Assembly: GCF_001952855.1 (NCBI RefSeq)
Contig: NZ_LPNO01000008.1
Coordinates: 89,264-153,263 of the forward strand
Source: Pseudomonas sp. ATCC PTA-122608
GTDB taxonomy: Bacteria; Pseudomonadota; Gammaproteobacteria; Pseudomonadales; Pseudomonadaceae
Reading direction: 5' to 3'
DNA: 64,000 nt
The notes beneath the pieces were generated by a model, which worked only from the letters and a program-made list of their open reading frames with translations, ran no database searches and was not told the DNA's origin. Below are positions 17,648 to 25,265 of the stretch, in pieces (within the stretch, counting starts at the first letter, position 1; every line of letters starts with the position of its first letter). The translations under genes were made by a program, and so were the position numbers.

Positions 17648-19771
17648 TTGAGCGTGAAGATTAGCTTCGACAATGAACTGGCAGTTGCCAGCATCCCGCT
17701 GGCCGATTGGGCTCCACCACTGGTCGAACACTTGGGACGCTACTTTGACGTCAGCGAGGGCATAATTCGGCTGAACTACGCTCACCTGTCTGCTGAGAAC
17801 ACCAGTGTTACGTCCGATTGGCCATGGATGCCGCTAAACAGTTGTCAGAACTTTGCGATTGAATTCGAGCACGCTGCACGGCAGGGGCCCATAGCACTGA
17901 CCCTCGCAATCCTCGGGCACGGACCCACCGGGATCAAGGGTTCATCGTCCATCCTGGACGAGAATGCCTATGAATCTGCCGAGGAGGACTTTAGGAAGGA
18001 GGTAGTTCAAGGCGACTCCAGGGCCTTGCGCGAAACCATCATGGCGGCAATTGCGCCCTGTGAGAAATGGGTGAGTTGGCTGCTTGATGTCCATTCATCT
18101 CACCGGTCTCGCTTTTTGGACGATCGGGAGATCATGGCGGCGCTGGTGACCAATACATCGAAGGATGATTGCATAGATGGCCTTCAGCTAGTCGCCCCCC
18201 GTAAGGGTCAGAATAGCTGGGCGTTCGAGCAGATGGTCGAGCAGCATTGGCAGAATGTACGTGACTACCTGGAGGCTCATATCGGCATGTCCTCGGGCTG
18301 TTCAGGTAGCAGAGTGCCTGATCTCGTTTTCTCACTGTTTGCGAGTTCGCCGAAGGTGCAGGCGTCCCGGTGGGCTTGCGAGCAGGTTCTTGATCGAGTC
18401 GATCCGACCGTCTTTCCTCGGCTTATCCAACATTGCCGCGCGATCGTGGCAGACGATGTGCGCAGCCTATTCCTGCGCTGGCATATCCTCCGGAAGACAG
18501 GGAAGAAAGACGAATTCAAAGAATGCGTTGCCAAAGCTTGCTCGACGCTTGCAACGTTAATGGCTGACACGATGCCCTCGGACCTCGCGCTTGCCGCAGC
18601 TTGGCACAAGATCGGAGACCCAGCGCGGTCCGACCAGCAAGGTGTTGCTGCAAGCCTCAGAGAATTGCCATCTGGGGCGTGGGACCGAGAGGCGCTTTGG
18701 AGTGAACTAGGTCCTGCCGCCCGCGAGGCCTGGCGGCAGGATCTGTTCGACCAGGTGAGGGGGGATCCAGAGCTGGCCCATGGTCTCCTCGATTTCGCCT
18801 GCCTATGGCTCGAGCAGGTGGCGTTTGCCGAAGTCGAGCCGGTGTTTCTGCGATTGATGGATGACGAGGATCACCTGGCTTTCGCGAACCGGCTCGCCAG
18901 CGCTGGTCCAAGGCAGTTGCAGCTGAGAGCCAAGGGGCTGGTGCGCTCTAGGCAGGGTGCGCTGGACCTGGAGGGGCCGGTGGGCCAAGGCGAGGATGCG
19001 ACTGCGCTGCCCCGAGTCGGCGCGCAAACCTGGCTATGCGACCCTTCCGTGGAGCGCGTTATCCATGGGGCACTCAGCCAGGTCGAGGAAGAGTATTGCC
19101 GCGAGTATTTGACGACCTGGGGAGAGGACGAGGAGGCCCATACGGCGCGCCTCCTGGCCCTTACGCAGGAGGCAGTTGGCAACGCGAGCCGCCAGTTGCG
19201 CCAACTCTCGGCCACGACGCGGGCGACGTATCCGAGCCTTTCGGTGAAAGTGCGCCAACCCAGCAAACGGGAGGAAGGGGCTAACACGCCTGCCGGGGCT
19301 CCACTGGGAGCGGACGTGTTGTTTCTGACCCGTATCGTGGACAAGGACGAAACGGTGATCCAGCGGGCCACTCTTGTGCAGGTGAAAAAACGCAGCGGCA
19401 CTCAATCGGGGAGCCGTTTCAGTTCGACGATAGGCATCAACCTGCAGCAATGCGAGGACATGCTCAAGCAATCAGAGCACGCCTACTACCTGTTCGCGAC
19501 GCCGCCCTCGTCGCGCCCGACGCTCTGGGTTGCCCCGGCCCGGCTCGTGAGGAACTTGACTCAGCTGCACACGAGCAAAGCCTCGGTCGTGGCGATTCAG
19601 GTGCGGGACGCTAGCTGCTCCTATGCGGATTTCTTCCTGCACGACCTAGTTGGCCTGTGGGCTGGCGACGAACACGAGGACGTTGTCGCCATCGCCAACG
19701 GCGATCCCCGGCTTGGGCGGACGCCTCGCCACATCGTCGAGATCGAGGTTCGTCGTCAATCGGATGGATGA
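17648..19771 (+). CDS. Unrecognised protein with helical N-terminus and C-terminal PD-(D/E)xK-like domain
   Basis: This 707-residue protein starts at TTG (17648), preceded by AAAGGGAG at good spacing. Residues 1-about 540 are helical and unlike any family I know. Residues about 550-690 look like a restriction-endonuclease fold: GAD (554-556), a 21-residue gap, then LVQVKKR with Q578-V-K580. A helix follows (INLQQCEDMLKQ), then AYYLFATPP and WVAPARLV strands. The pattern GAD...lvQxKk...QcxxML...yyLf occurs in several uncharacterised proteins near defence genes, as I recall. It is GC-rich, whereas the upstream nuclease gene is AT-rich, so the two may have separate origins. It could be an effector nuclease or a DNA-binding partner. 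The coding status is sound; the role is inferred. Confidence 0.6.
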   Translation: MSVKISFDNELAVASIPLADWAPPLVEHLGRYFDVSEGIIRLNYAHLSAENTSVTSDWPWMPLNSCQNFAIEFEHAARQGPIALTLAILGHGPTGIKGSSSILDENAYESAEEDFRKEVVQGDSRALRETIMAAIAPCEKWVSWLLDVHSSHRSRFLDDREIMAALVTNTSKDDCIDGLQLVAPRKGQNSWAFEQMVEQHWQNVRDYLEAHIGMSSGCSGSRVPDLVFSLFASSPKVQASRWACEQVLDRVDPTVFPRLIQHCRAIVADDVRSLFLRWHILRKTGKKDEFKECVAKACSTLATLMADTMPSDLALAAAWHKIGDPARSDQQGVAASLRELPSGAWDREALWSELGPAAREAWRQDLFDQVRGDPELAHGLLDFACLWLEQVAFAEVEPVFLRLMDDEDHLAFANRLASAGPRQLQLRAKGLVRSRQGALDLEGPVGQGEDATALPRVGAQTWLCDPSVERVIHGALSQVEEEYCREYLTTWGEDEEAHTARLLALTQEAVGNASRQLRQLSATTRATYPSLSVKVRQPSKREEGANTPAGAPLGADVLFLTRIVDKDETVIQRATLVQVKKRSGTQSGSRFSSTIGINLQQCEDMLKQSEHAYYLFATPPSSRPTLWVAPARLVRNLTQLHTSKASVVAIQVRDASCSYADFFLHDLVGLWAGDEHEDVVAIANGDPRLGRTPRHIVEIEVRRQSDG

Positions 19772-20346
19772 TCCCAGCAGTTCGCTGTGCTGCCACTACA
19801 CTCCGCTCCGACTTCCACTGGGCCTAAGGGTTGCGGGGTGCGGTGTTGGAAATATTCATTTGTCACAATGTCCTTGTCGGAGCCGATCGGAAGCAAGCGT
19901 TCTGTACTGAGCGCCTTCTTAAGGTAGGAGATTCCATAGCCCAGTCCAAGCGACCGAGTGGCCGGCTTCGGTTGCGCTTTGTCATTCGAACCGCTGCTTA
20001 TCGAACTTCTTGTGATGGACGTGGCAATTACTCGGACTGTCGGTGAGGAACGACTCAGTTCAGCATTCTCTGGACATTCAAATACGCAAAGTTACCTTTC
20101 GCTTTGGATCGATCTCTGCCCTTCACGAGGGCTGCAGTTGCCCGGTACCAGAGCATCAGGACAGCTGTTTTCGGCCATCAACAGTCAACCTCAGTGAAGA
20201 CCACAGTATTCCGACTGAGACAGCTGATTACGGCCGCGTATCTCAAAAGTTTGGAATAGACGCGTTCATCTATTTCGCATTTGACGGAACCGAGATTCAC
20301 CGAGTTGCCACTCATGGGCACATCTTTTCACCCTAGGAGTTACACC
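19772..20346. other. Intergenic region of about 575 bp, no gene recognised
   Basis: Several short open stretches occur but none has a convincing start, composition or known motif. It ends in the leader of the nuclease lipoprotein gene, with TAGGAG at 20334-20339. No clear terminator is visible after 19771. It may be the scar of an insertion between cargo modules. Confidence 0.35.
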
Positions 20347-21198
20347 ATGCAAGGACGTATAAAACTCAAGCATCTAGCGCTTTTGATGCTTCCCCTCATT
20401 GCTGCATGTACTACGCCAGATAGGATACCCGAGCCTACGATCGAGCCACGCACCCAGCTTGTCGAAGGACGCCTATTCGATAACTGCTCGATGGGTTGTC
20501 CTTCCGGCGGAAGTCCTTTAACGCTGAACCGGCAGGCTTACACGCTGAACAACAACGGCTCGACCAAGTTTGCAAACTGGGTGTCGTACAAGATCACTAA
20601 AGATTCGCCGGCGAGCGGCCGCCCGCGTAACTGGAAGACGGATCCGGATGTCCCTGTCGGCGAGACACTTGATCCCGTGGACTACAACGGCGCAAACGTT
20701 GCGCTAAAGATCGATCGCGGTCATCAGACGAACCTTGCCTCAATGGGGGGTGTTCCTGACTGGCAAACCCTGAACTACCTCTCCAACATCACCCCTCAGA
20801 AATCCGACCTCAACCAAGGACCCTGGGCTCGTCTTGAGGACCAGGAGAGGAATCTAAGTAAGGACGCAACTGTCGATGAGGTGTTCGTCGCCACCGGTCC
20901 GCTCTATGAGCACTTTATCGGCACGCTCCCAGGGACGAACAAGGTCCACACCATCCCGAGCGGGTATTGGAAGATCATTTTTGTAGGGCCCTCACCAGAA
21001 AACGGGATGTATGCCTCCTTTGTCATGAACCAAGAGACTCCGCGCAACGCGAACTTCTGCGCTTACCAAGTGACTGTCGATCAGATCGAAGAAAGGTCGG
21101 GGCTCACGTTCTGGAGTGATCTACCGCTTCCAGTGCAGGCGACGCTAAAGAAGCAACAGGGTCAATTGCCAAGTCGCATGGGATGTATTGAACGTTGA
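20347..21198 (+). CDS. DNA/RNA non-specific endonuclease, Serratia NucA type, lipoprotein
   Basis: This 283-residue enzyme should degrade DNA and RNA non-specifically with Mg2+. I chose the ATG at 20347 because AGGAG lies 7 bases upstream and a lipoprotein signal starts there (LPLIAAC, Cys21). The catalytic motif is K121-I-D-R-G-H126, with general-base His126. Thirty residues later N156 in SDLNQGPWARLED corresponds to the metal-binding Asn. The stretches LNYLSNITPQ, ATGPLYE and HTIPSGYWKIIF closely follow the Serratia marcescens secreted nuclease. That enzyme is released to the medium. A lipid anchor here would keep it on the envelope, perhaps to destroy incoming DNA. It is cargo within the ICE with no adjacent inhibitor recognised. 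Confidence 0.88.
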   Translation: MQGRIKLKHLALLMLPLIAACTTPDRIPEPTIEPRTQLVEGRLFDNCSMGCPSGGSPLTLNRQAYTLNNNGSTKFANWVSYKITKDSPASGRPRNWKTDPDVPVGETLDPVDYNGANVALKIDRGHQTNLASMGGVPDWQTLNYLSNITPQKSDLNQGPWARLEDQERNLSKDATVDEVFVATGPLYEHFIGTLPGTNKVHTIPSGYWKIIFVGPSPENGMYASFVMNQETPRNANFCAYQVTVDQIEERSGLTFWSDLPLPVQATLKKQQGQLPSRMGCIER

Positions 21199-21287
21199 GG
21201 CTATTTTGCTCGGGCTGCTGATGCTGGCGGCGTTTCTTTAGTAATTTTGCGACTGTAAGTGAATTGGATATAGGCAGTCTTTAGCTC

Positions 21288-21680
21288 TTACAAACCTGCT
21301 ATTTGAAAGGGATGCCAGCCGCCGTTTCTCAACTTACGTTGCACCATTTCTCGATAGGTCTGAGGAGAGGGTGGATGCTTTCTGTTGTGTCGGCGCTGGT
21401 TGCACACTTTGCAGGCGGCAGCGATGTTAGAACCACGATCGTTGCCGTCGTCCTGTTTTGCCACGAGATGCTCGGCTGTGCACTTCATGAGCTCGGCTTG
21501 CGCGATTGAGCAGCCGTACAGCTTTGCGTAGCGAGGTGCTGAGCTGACCCACATTGGATAGTCGCAATAGCAACAGCGACCATCCTGGCGGTAGTACGCA
21601 TACGAGCGAGATTTGGCAAGTAATGTGGGCACCGATAGCTTCCTGATGGCGAGGCAAATCTGTTGCTGCATCCTTCGCAA
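21288..21680 (-). CDS. HNH endonuclease-like protein
   Basis: This 130-residue protein comes from the TTG at 21680. An ATG at 21671 is also possible but has no room for an SD. It is a zinc-stabilised HNH protein: C36/C37-Y-C39 and C90-K-V-C93 are the metal ligands, and EHLVAKQDDGNDRGSN (70-85) is the beta-beta-alpha metal motif, with His71 as the likely general base and Asn85. The C-terminal helix with RRHNRK is basic. It could be a restriction-type nuclease (HNH proteins of this size resemble McrA-like domains) or a nicking enzyme of a mobile element. It has no partner methylase next to it, although a C5 methyltransferase lies 3.6 kb away on the same strand. Confidence 0.72.
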   Translation of the reverse strand: MRRMQQQICLAIRKLSVPTLLAKSRSYAYYRQDGRCCYCDYPMWVSSAPRYAKLYGCSIAQAELMKCTAEHLVAKQDDGNDRGSNIAAACKVCNQRRHNRKHPPSPQTYREMVQRKLRNGGWHPFQIAGL

Positions 21681-21795
21681 CCTGTGGGGGAGGCCAGTTC
21701 ATAAGCGACAATGAAAAATCAGGAGTACCCCTCAATGCGCTAACAGAGCGCAGAGAGGGGGATGAGCCACAGATGGAATGCGGCGATGTGATGAA

Positions 21796-22434
21796 TCAGT
21801 ACTCGGAAGGTAGAAGCAAGGTGGTGACGCTTCTGTCCCTCTCTGTGATGATCCAAAGCTTGCGTTCCTGCCCAGCTTCTATCTCGTAGGACGAGAACAG
21901 GCGTTCACCGTACTGAAGCGCCTGCTCATTGCTCAGCTTGTCCTGGTCGCACAAATCTCCCCAATCACCGAGAAGGTGACGGTTGAGATAAGGGTGCACA
22001 TCCAACAGTCCCTGTTCGATGAGCGAATGTACGCCATTGGTCATCATCATTAGGCCTGGCTCAAAAAAGACGTCAGGTACCTTCAAGTCCAGAGATGAGC
22101 TTTCACGCCGAAGTACGATACTTAGCGTGGATGGTTGATCCGCTACGTGCTCCACGATCAACCGTAACTCCAGCCAGTGTCGATCGACCCGATCACCGCT
22201 AGGTAGAAAACGGTACAGCCCAAACTCATAGAACGGCTCCACCGCGTCCACTTTTTCGGTCCTGTACATAAGGCATGCATACGCGGCCTGAAGGGTTTCG
22301 CCTAAGCGGTTTCCTAGGTCACCAAGGCTCGCAGGCTGCTCTAGATAAACCGCTTCGTGCCAGGCGTCTTGCGAGAAGATGACTGGCAACTGAAGCAGCT
22401 TGGATTGAAGCGAGGTGAGATTTTCGATTTTCAT
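21796..22434 (-). CDS. Conserved ICE/plasmid accessory protein of unknown function
   Basis: This 212-residue protein starts at the ATG at 22434, directly after the GGAGAGACAC stem that carries its SD. The C-terminal 70 residues (LLGDWGDLCDQDKLSNEQAL, then KLWIITERDRSVTTLLLP) form a motif block that I know from many plasmid- and ICE-borne proteins, often mislabelled as type I restriction subunits. No enzyme motif is visible. The N-terminal 130 residues are less typical. The gene is unusual for its leader: two consecutive hairpins, the second hiding the ribosome-binding site. It is likely regulated after transcription. Confidence 0.65.
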   Translation of the reverse strand: MKIENLTSLQSKLLQLPVIFSQDAWHEAVYLEQPASLGDLGNRLGETLQAAYACLMYRTEKVDAVEPFYEFGLYRFLPSGDRVDRHWLELRLIVEHVADQPSTLSIVLRRESSSLDLKVPDVFFEPGLMMMTNGVHSLIEQGLLDVHPYLNRHLLGDWGDLCDQDKLSNEQALQYGERLFSSYEIEAGQERKLWIITERDRSVTTLLLPSEY

Positions 22435-22502
22435 GTGTCTCTCCGAAAAACGCCCAAAACGGAGAGACACGTCGCCCAAACGGGGAGTGTTCCCCGCATG
22501 GG
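22435..22502 (-). promoter_or_regulatory. Two-hairpin leader, SD buried in a perfect 11-bp stem (leader 2)
   Basis: Reading the minus strand, GTGTCTCTCCG (22470-22460) pairs perfectly with CGGAGAGACAC (22445-22435) across a 14-nt loop, and the 3' arm holds the SD and touches the ATG at 22434. Upstream, CCCATGCGGGGA (22502-22491) pairs with TCCCC...TGGG (ending 22475). The same two-hairpin design precedes the genes at 27264 and 22973. It may be related to the conserved radC RNA motif described for mobile-element 5' UTRs; I infer this and cannot test it here. Confidence 0.55.
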
Positions 22503-22598
22503 CTGAATAGGTTTGAATCAAGATGTGGACAATGTCGACATCTAGTAGCTAGTAGGCCGCAGGATGGGTACTGCTGGCTGAGAGGGTGCAGCTATAAA

Positions 22599-22973
22599 TC
22601 AGGACGCAATGACTTTTCCGTAAACCTCATAAAGATTTTTTAGGATGGGGAAGCCGAAGCAAATGACCAAGAGCCAAAACTGCCAGCGAAGTACTGTGAT
22701 GTTTGACTCAAGTTTTGAAACGGCACCGTGGAATTGGCTTGCTTGCCGTTCGATCAATGTACGTAGATCTGCACCTTGCTCTTTTATAAGTGCCGTGAGA
22801 TCGGTACGAAGTCCTGAGATTGAGCCCTCAAGATGCGATTCGGTTCGCTCTAGGTCAGATTTTGATGCGAAATGTTTCACGTCGTCCTCCCAAGCATCTA
22901 CAACAGCTTTAGCTTTGTTATTTGGCACACTGATAGAAGTCAGTGCGTCATAAAGGGCTAGCGATAGTTTCAT
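22599..22973 (-). CDS. Coiled-coil protein with C-terminal membrane anchor (DUF1640-like)
   Basis: This 124-residue protein starts at the ATG at 22973, which follows AGGAGACACG. Residues 36-95 form a heptad-rich coiled coil (DLERTESHLEGSISGLRTDL) and residues 98-113 a single TM helix near the C-terminus. That layout resembles the small DUF1640/CcdC-like proteins found widely in bacteria and elements, whose role is not established. The gene has the same leader type as its neighbour at 21796-22434. It could be an accessory of the nearby SLATT membrane protein, but this is only positional. Confidence 0.6.
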   Translation of the reverse strand: MKLSLALYDALTSISVPNNKAKAVVDAWEDDVKHFASKSDLERTESHLEGSISGLRTDLTALIKEQGADLRTLIERQASQFHGAVSKLESNITVLRWQFWLLVICFGFPILKNLYEVYGKVIAS

Positions 22974-23039
22974 CGTGTCTCCTGCGGTTGGCAAGCGACG
23001 CAGAGTCCCACCTGACGGTAGGCTCCCGTCACTGTGGGG
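22974..23039 (-). promoter_or_regulatory. Two-hairpin leader with SD in stem (leader 3)
   Basis: Reading the minus strand, CCCAC...TGACGG pairs with CCGTCA...GTGGG (23038-23007) as the first hairpin. CTCTGCG (23005-22999) then pairs with CGCAGGAG (22986-22979) with one bulged G, which covers the AGGAG ribosome-binding site of the gene at 22973. The plan is the same as in the leaders at 22435 and 27265, although the sequence differs more. Confidence 0.45.
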
Positions 23040-23449
23040 TGGATGCATTCCGTCGGCGAGCGTATCGACGATGCCCACGCTTCCGAATGCGTTGTGAGCT
23101 TTAACTGATCAATGCGTCAAAGCGCATCGTGGCCTTCTGGATCATGGTCACCTTGAAAGGTGCTGTCGACAACAGCTAACCAGATCAAATAATCGGCTGA
23201 AACGTTGCGATGATCCAGTCGGACGTTTCCTGAAATCCTGTAGGCTCTGTAGGCTGTTTCTGGTGCATCTTGAACGCTTTAGACGACTCAATGAGCGAGG
23301 AGAAGGCCGCATTCAGTCATAGATGGATTACGCTGCCGACTCATAAGCTCAAAAGTGCTTCTGTGAAGACTTGGAACGCCACCATCTTCGCGTGTTAAGT
23401 CCGAACGCTTATCGTCTTCAGATGAATGCGAAATGCAGCGCAGTGAATT
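23040..23449. other. Intergenic region, no gene recognised
   Basis: This gap of about 410 bp lies between the SLATT gene end and the leader at 22974-23039. It contains a short direct repeat CTGTAGGCTCTGTAGGCT near 23240 but no ORF, tRNA or strong terminator that I can support. The promoter of the 22599-22973 gene should be at its left edge. Confidence 0.3.
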
Positions 23450-23944
23450 TCACTTCTTCCAGTTTGATAGCTCGCTAGGGTCTGCTATTTCATTATGGAC
23501 CTTCCGAGGCAGGTGGGGGGACTCCTCGGCTAATGTATCGAGTCGTGTACGTATTTTGTCTAGTAGTTCTTGTGTTATGGAATCGTTCGTTCCTAGCTGT
23601 TCAAGCTCCCGTCCTGCCGAGTTGTATTTTGAACCGGCAGATCGATGCTTTTCCGCTTTGTCCTGATAACCCATTGTCGCAGAAAGGGCGGCGAGAACAG
23701 CGGCTACCAAACTAAAAGCACCTAAGAAAATCCTCAAGCATAAACTCGGTTCATTTTGCAAAGTAGCAAACACAGTCGTACCTATTATCGTTGAAAATAC
23801 AGCTGCTAGGCCGGTTAGATTTACATTCATCTTGGAGTAGCGTTCAGCTGTTTTATAGTGCCCGACCGCCACGGTGCTACAACGCGTGTACCATTTTTCC
23901 AACAACGCTTCTGGGCTTTCTGGTAGTTCAAGATCTGGTGGCAT
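23450..23944 (-). CDS. SLATT-domain two-TM protein (predicted pore-forming effector)
   Basis: This 164-residue inner-membrane protein has paired TM helices at about 41-62 and 69-90, preceded by an amphipathic helix (WYTRCSTVAVGHYKTAERYSKMN) and followed by a cytoplasmic helix with KYNSAGRELEQL. This is the layout of SLATT domains, which occur as membrane effectors beside nucleotide-signal synthases (SMODS) or SLOG sensors and are predicted to kill or arrest the infected cell. No synthase or SLOG gene is adjacent, so this is a standalone member. Its start codon follows GGATGACTCC on the minus strand. The domain call is good. The effector role is family-based inference. Confidence 0.7.
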   Translation of the reverse strand: MPPDLELPESPEALLEKWYTRCSTVAVGHYKTAERYSKMNVNLTGLAAVFSTIIGTTVFATLQNEPSLCLRIFLGAFSLVAAVLAALSATMGYQDKAEKHRSAGSKYNSAGRELEQLGTNDSITQELLDKIRTRLDTLAEESPHLPRKVHNEIADPSELSNWKK

Positions 23945-24159
23945 GGAGTCATCCTTAAAAATATGAGGTCAGCAACCTGGCTAAATCGATAGCTGGCGTG
24001 ACTACGCATGATATTTCTGGCGTAGCACGCTTTAGAGTCAAGGTGTAAGGCCATCAAACAAATACCTTAGAGTCGGTTTCTTCCGTGACTGGCATGTATT
24101 ATTGCCCTAGCATATTAATTACGCCAACCGCGATTGACCTCAACACAAGGAAACCTTCA

Positions 24160-24525
24160 ATGTCTCGTCTAGTGGAATACCGTAAGCTCGAACGACAACT
24201 GGCGGCTCAGCTCGCAGAGCTTGAGTCCATGAAAAGCGATTCTGTCCTGAAAAAGGAAATCGAGTTCGAGAAGAAGCTCCGTGCTCTGCTGGGTGAGTAC
24301 GGTTTTAGCTTGAGAGACGTAATCAATATCCTTGATCCTCAAGCTGGTCGCCGTGCAGCGGTGGCTAAGCCGGTAACGGCTACCCGTAAAGCACGTCAGT
24401 TGAAGGTGTACAAAAACCCTCACACGGGCGAAGTGGTGGAGACCAAAGGCGGCAACCACAAGACCTTGAAGGAATGGAAATCCGAGCACGGTTCAGACAC
24501 CGTTGAGTCCTGGCTGTCGAAGTGA
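24160..24525 (+). CDS. MvaT/MvaU-family H-NS-like silencer
   Basis: This 121-residue protein has an N-terminal coiled coil (residues 1-45, EYRKLERQLAAQLAELE) for oligomerisation. A linker leads to a C-terminal DNA-binding domain (YKNPHTGEVVETKGGNHKTLKEWK) with the K-G-G-N loop that MvaT proteins insert into the minor groove of AT-rich DNA. I chose the ATG at 24160 because it begins the typical MSRLVEYRKLE sequence; the longer reading has no SD. An ICE-encoded MvaT can silence the element's own AT-rich cargo and replace or mix with host MvaT/MvaU, as known for plasmid H-NS-like proteins. A strong terminator follows, so it is a single-gene transcript. Confidence 0.9.
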   Translation: MSRLVEYRKLERQLAAQLAELESMKSDSVLKKEIEFEKKLRALLGEYGFSLRDVINILDPQAGRRAAVAKPVTATRKARQLKVYKNPHTGEVVETKGGNHKTLKEWKSEHGSDTVESWLSK

Positions 24526-24545
24526 GATCAATGGCTTGCCAACAT

Positions 24546-24575
24546 AAGGGCCCTCGATGGGCCCTTTGTTTTTTT
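24546..24575 (+). terminator. Intrinsic terminator of the MvaT-like gene
   Basis: AAGGGCCC (24546-24553) and GGGCCCTT (24559-24566) form an 8-bp stem with a TCGAT loop, followed by TGTTTTTTT. It lies 20 bp after the stop codon. Confidence 0.85.
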
Positions 24576-24694
24576 GGATTCCACGGCTTGATAGGGGCCG
24601 CCTCCTTTTTGAGACACTTCGTACAGCGTCCTGGACAGGCACTCAGTACATTGAATTCCACCTAAATCGTGTATTTTCTGCCTACACATACCCA

Positions 24695-25231
24695 ATGAGT
24701 CAGCCTCACTCCATGCCAAAAAATCAAATCGACATCGACATAAAGCCTGTTCAGCCTGCGGAGGTGGATGAGGTGATCGAATACGTTATGGGGGCCCGGG
24801 CGCAGATTTTTCCAACGCTGAACCAAGCGGCATTGCCACCTGATCTCGCAGGATTCAACGAGGCGTATTTAGATCCAGGAAAGGGGCAATTTCTGGTAGC
24901 TCGTAAGGGCACCGAGATTGTCGCGACCATTGGCTACCTAACTTACGATCACCGTTTTCCTCAACTCGACTACTCGGGCCTCAAGGTCGTCGAAGTGGTG
25001 CGCTTGTTCGTGAGTCCAGATCAACGAGGCCTGGGACTCGCCGCGAAGCTGTATGAGTCTCTGAGGACACTAGCCGTCGCCGGTGGCATTGACGTGCTGT
25101 ACCTCCATACCCACCCCTTTCTCCCGGGTGCGATTAGCTTCTGGCAAAAGCACGGGTTCGAGACGGTGGATGTGGAAGACGATCCGTACTGGCAGACAAC
25201 GCATATGCAGAGCTTTGTGCCGAAAGACTGA
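24695..25231 (+). CDS. GNAT-family N-acetyltransferase
   Basis: This 178-residue enzyme should transfer an acetyl group from acetyl-CoA to an amine. Motif A is VVRLFVSPDQRGLGLAAKLYESL (residues about 91-113), where R-G-L-G-L-A is the CoA pyrophosphate loop. The later FLPGAISFWQKHGFETV matches motif B. I chose the ATG at 24695; an in-frame reading from further upstream would start inside the terminator at 24546, and an ATG at 24713 is also possible. The substrate is unknown. It is a common type of ICE cargo gene. No partner antitoxin of the DUF1778 type is adjacent, so a toxin role is not supported. Confidence 0.8.
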   Translation: MSQPHSMPKNQIDIDIKPVQPAEVDEVIEYVMGARAQIFPTLNQAALPPDLAGFNEAYLDPGKGQFLVARKGTEIVATIGYLTYDHRFPQLDYSGLKVVEVVRLFVSPDQRGLGLAAKLYESLRTLAVAGGIDVLYLHTHPFLPGAISFWQKHGFETVDVEDDPYWQTTHMQSFVPKD

Positions 25232-25265
25232 ATCAGCACCTATTGAAAAAGTGCGTTCAGGTCTC

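Noticed and set aside
22599..23944. A complete SMODS/SLATT signalling operon
   Set aside because: No nucleotidyltransferase motif (GS...D-x-D) is found in or near these genes.
24557..24694. An N-terminal extension of the acetyltransferase
   Set aside because: It would begin inside the intrinsic terminator of the MvaT-like gene and adds no conserved sequence.
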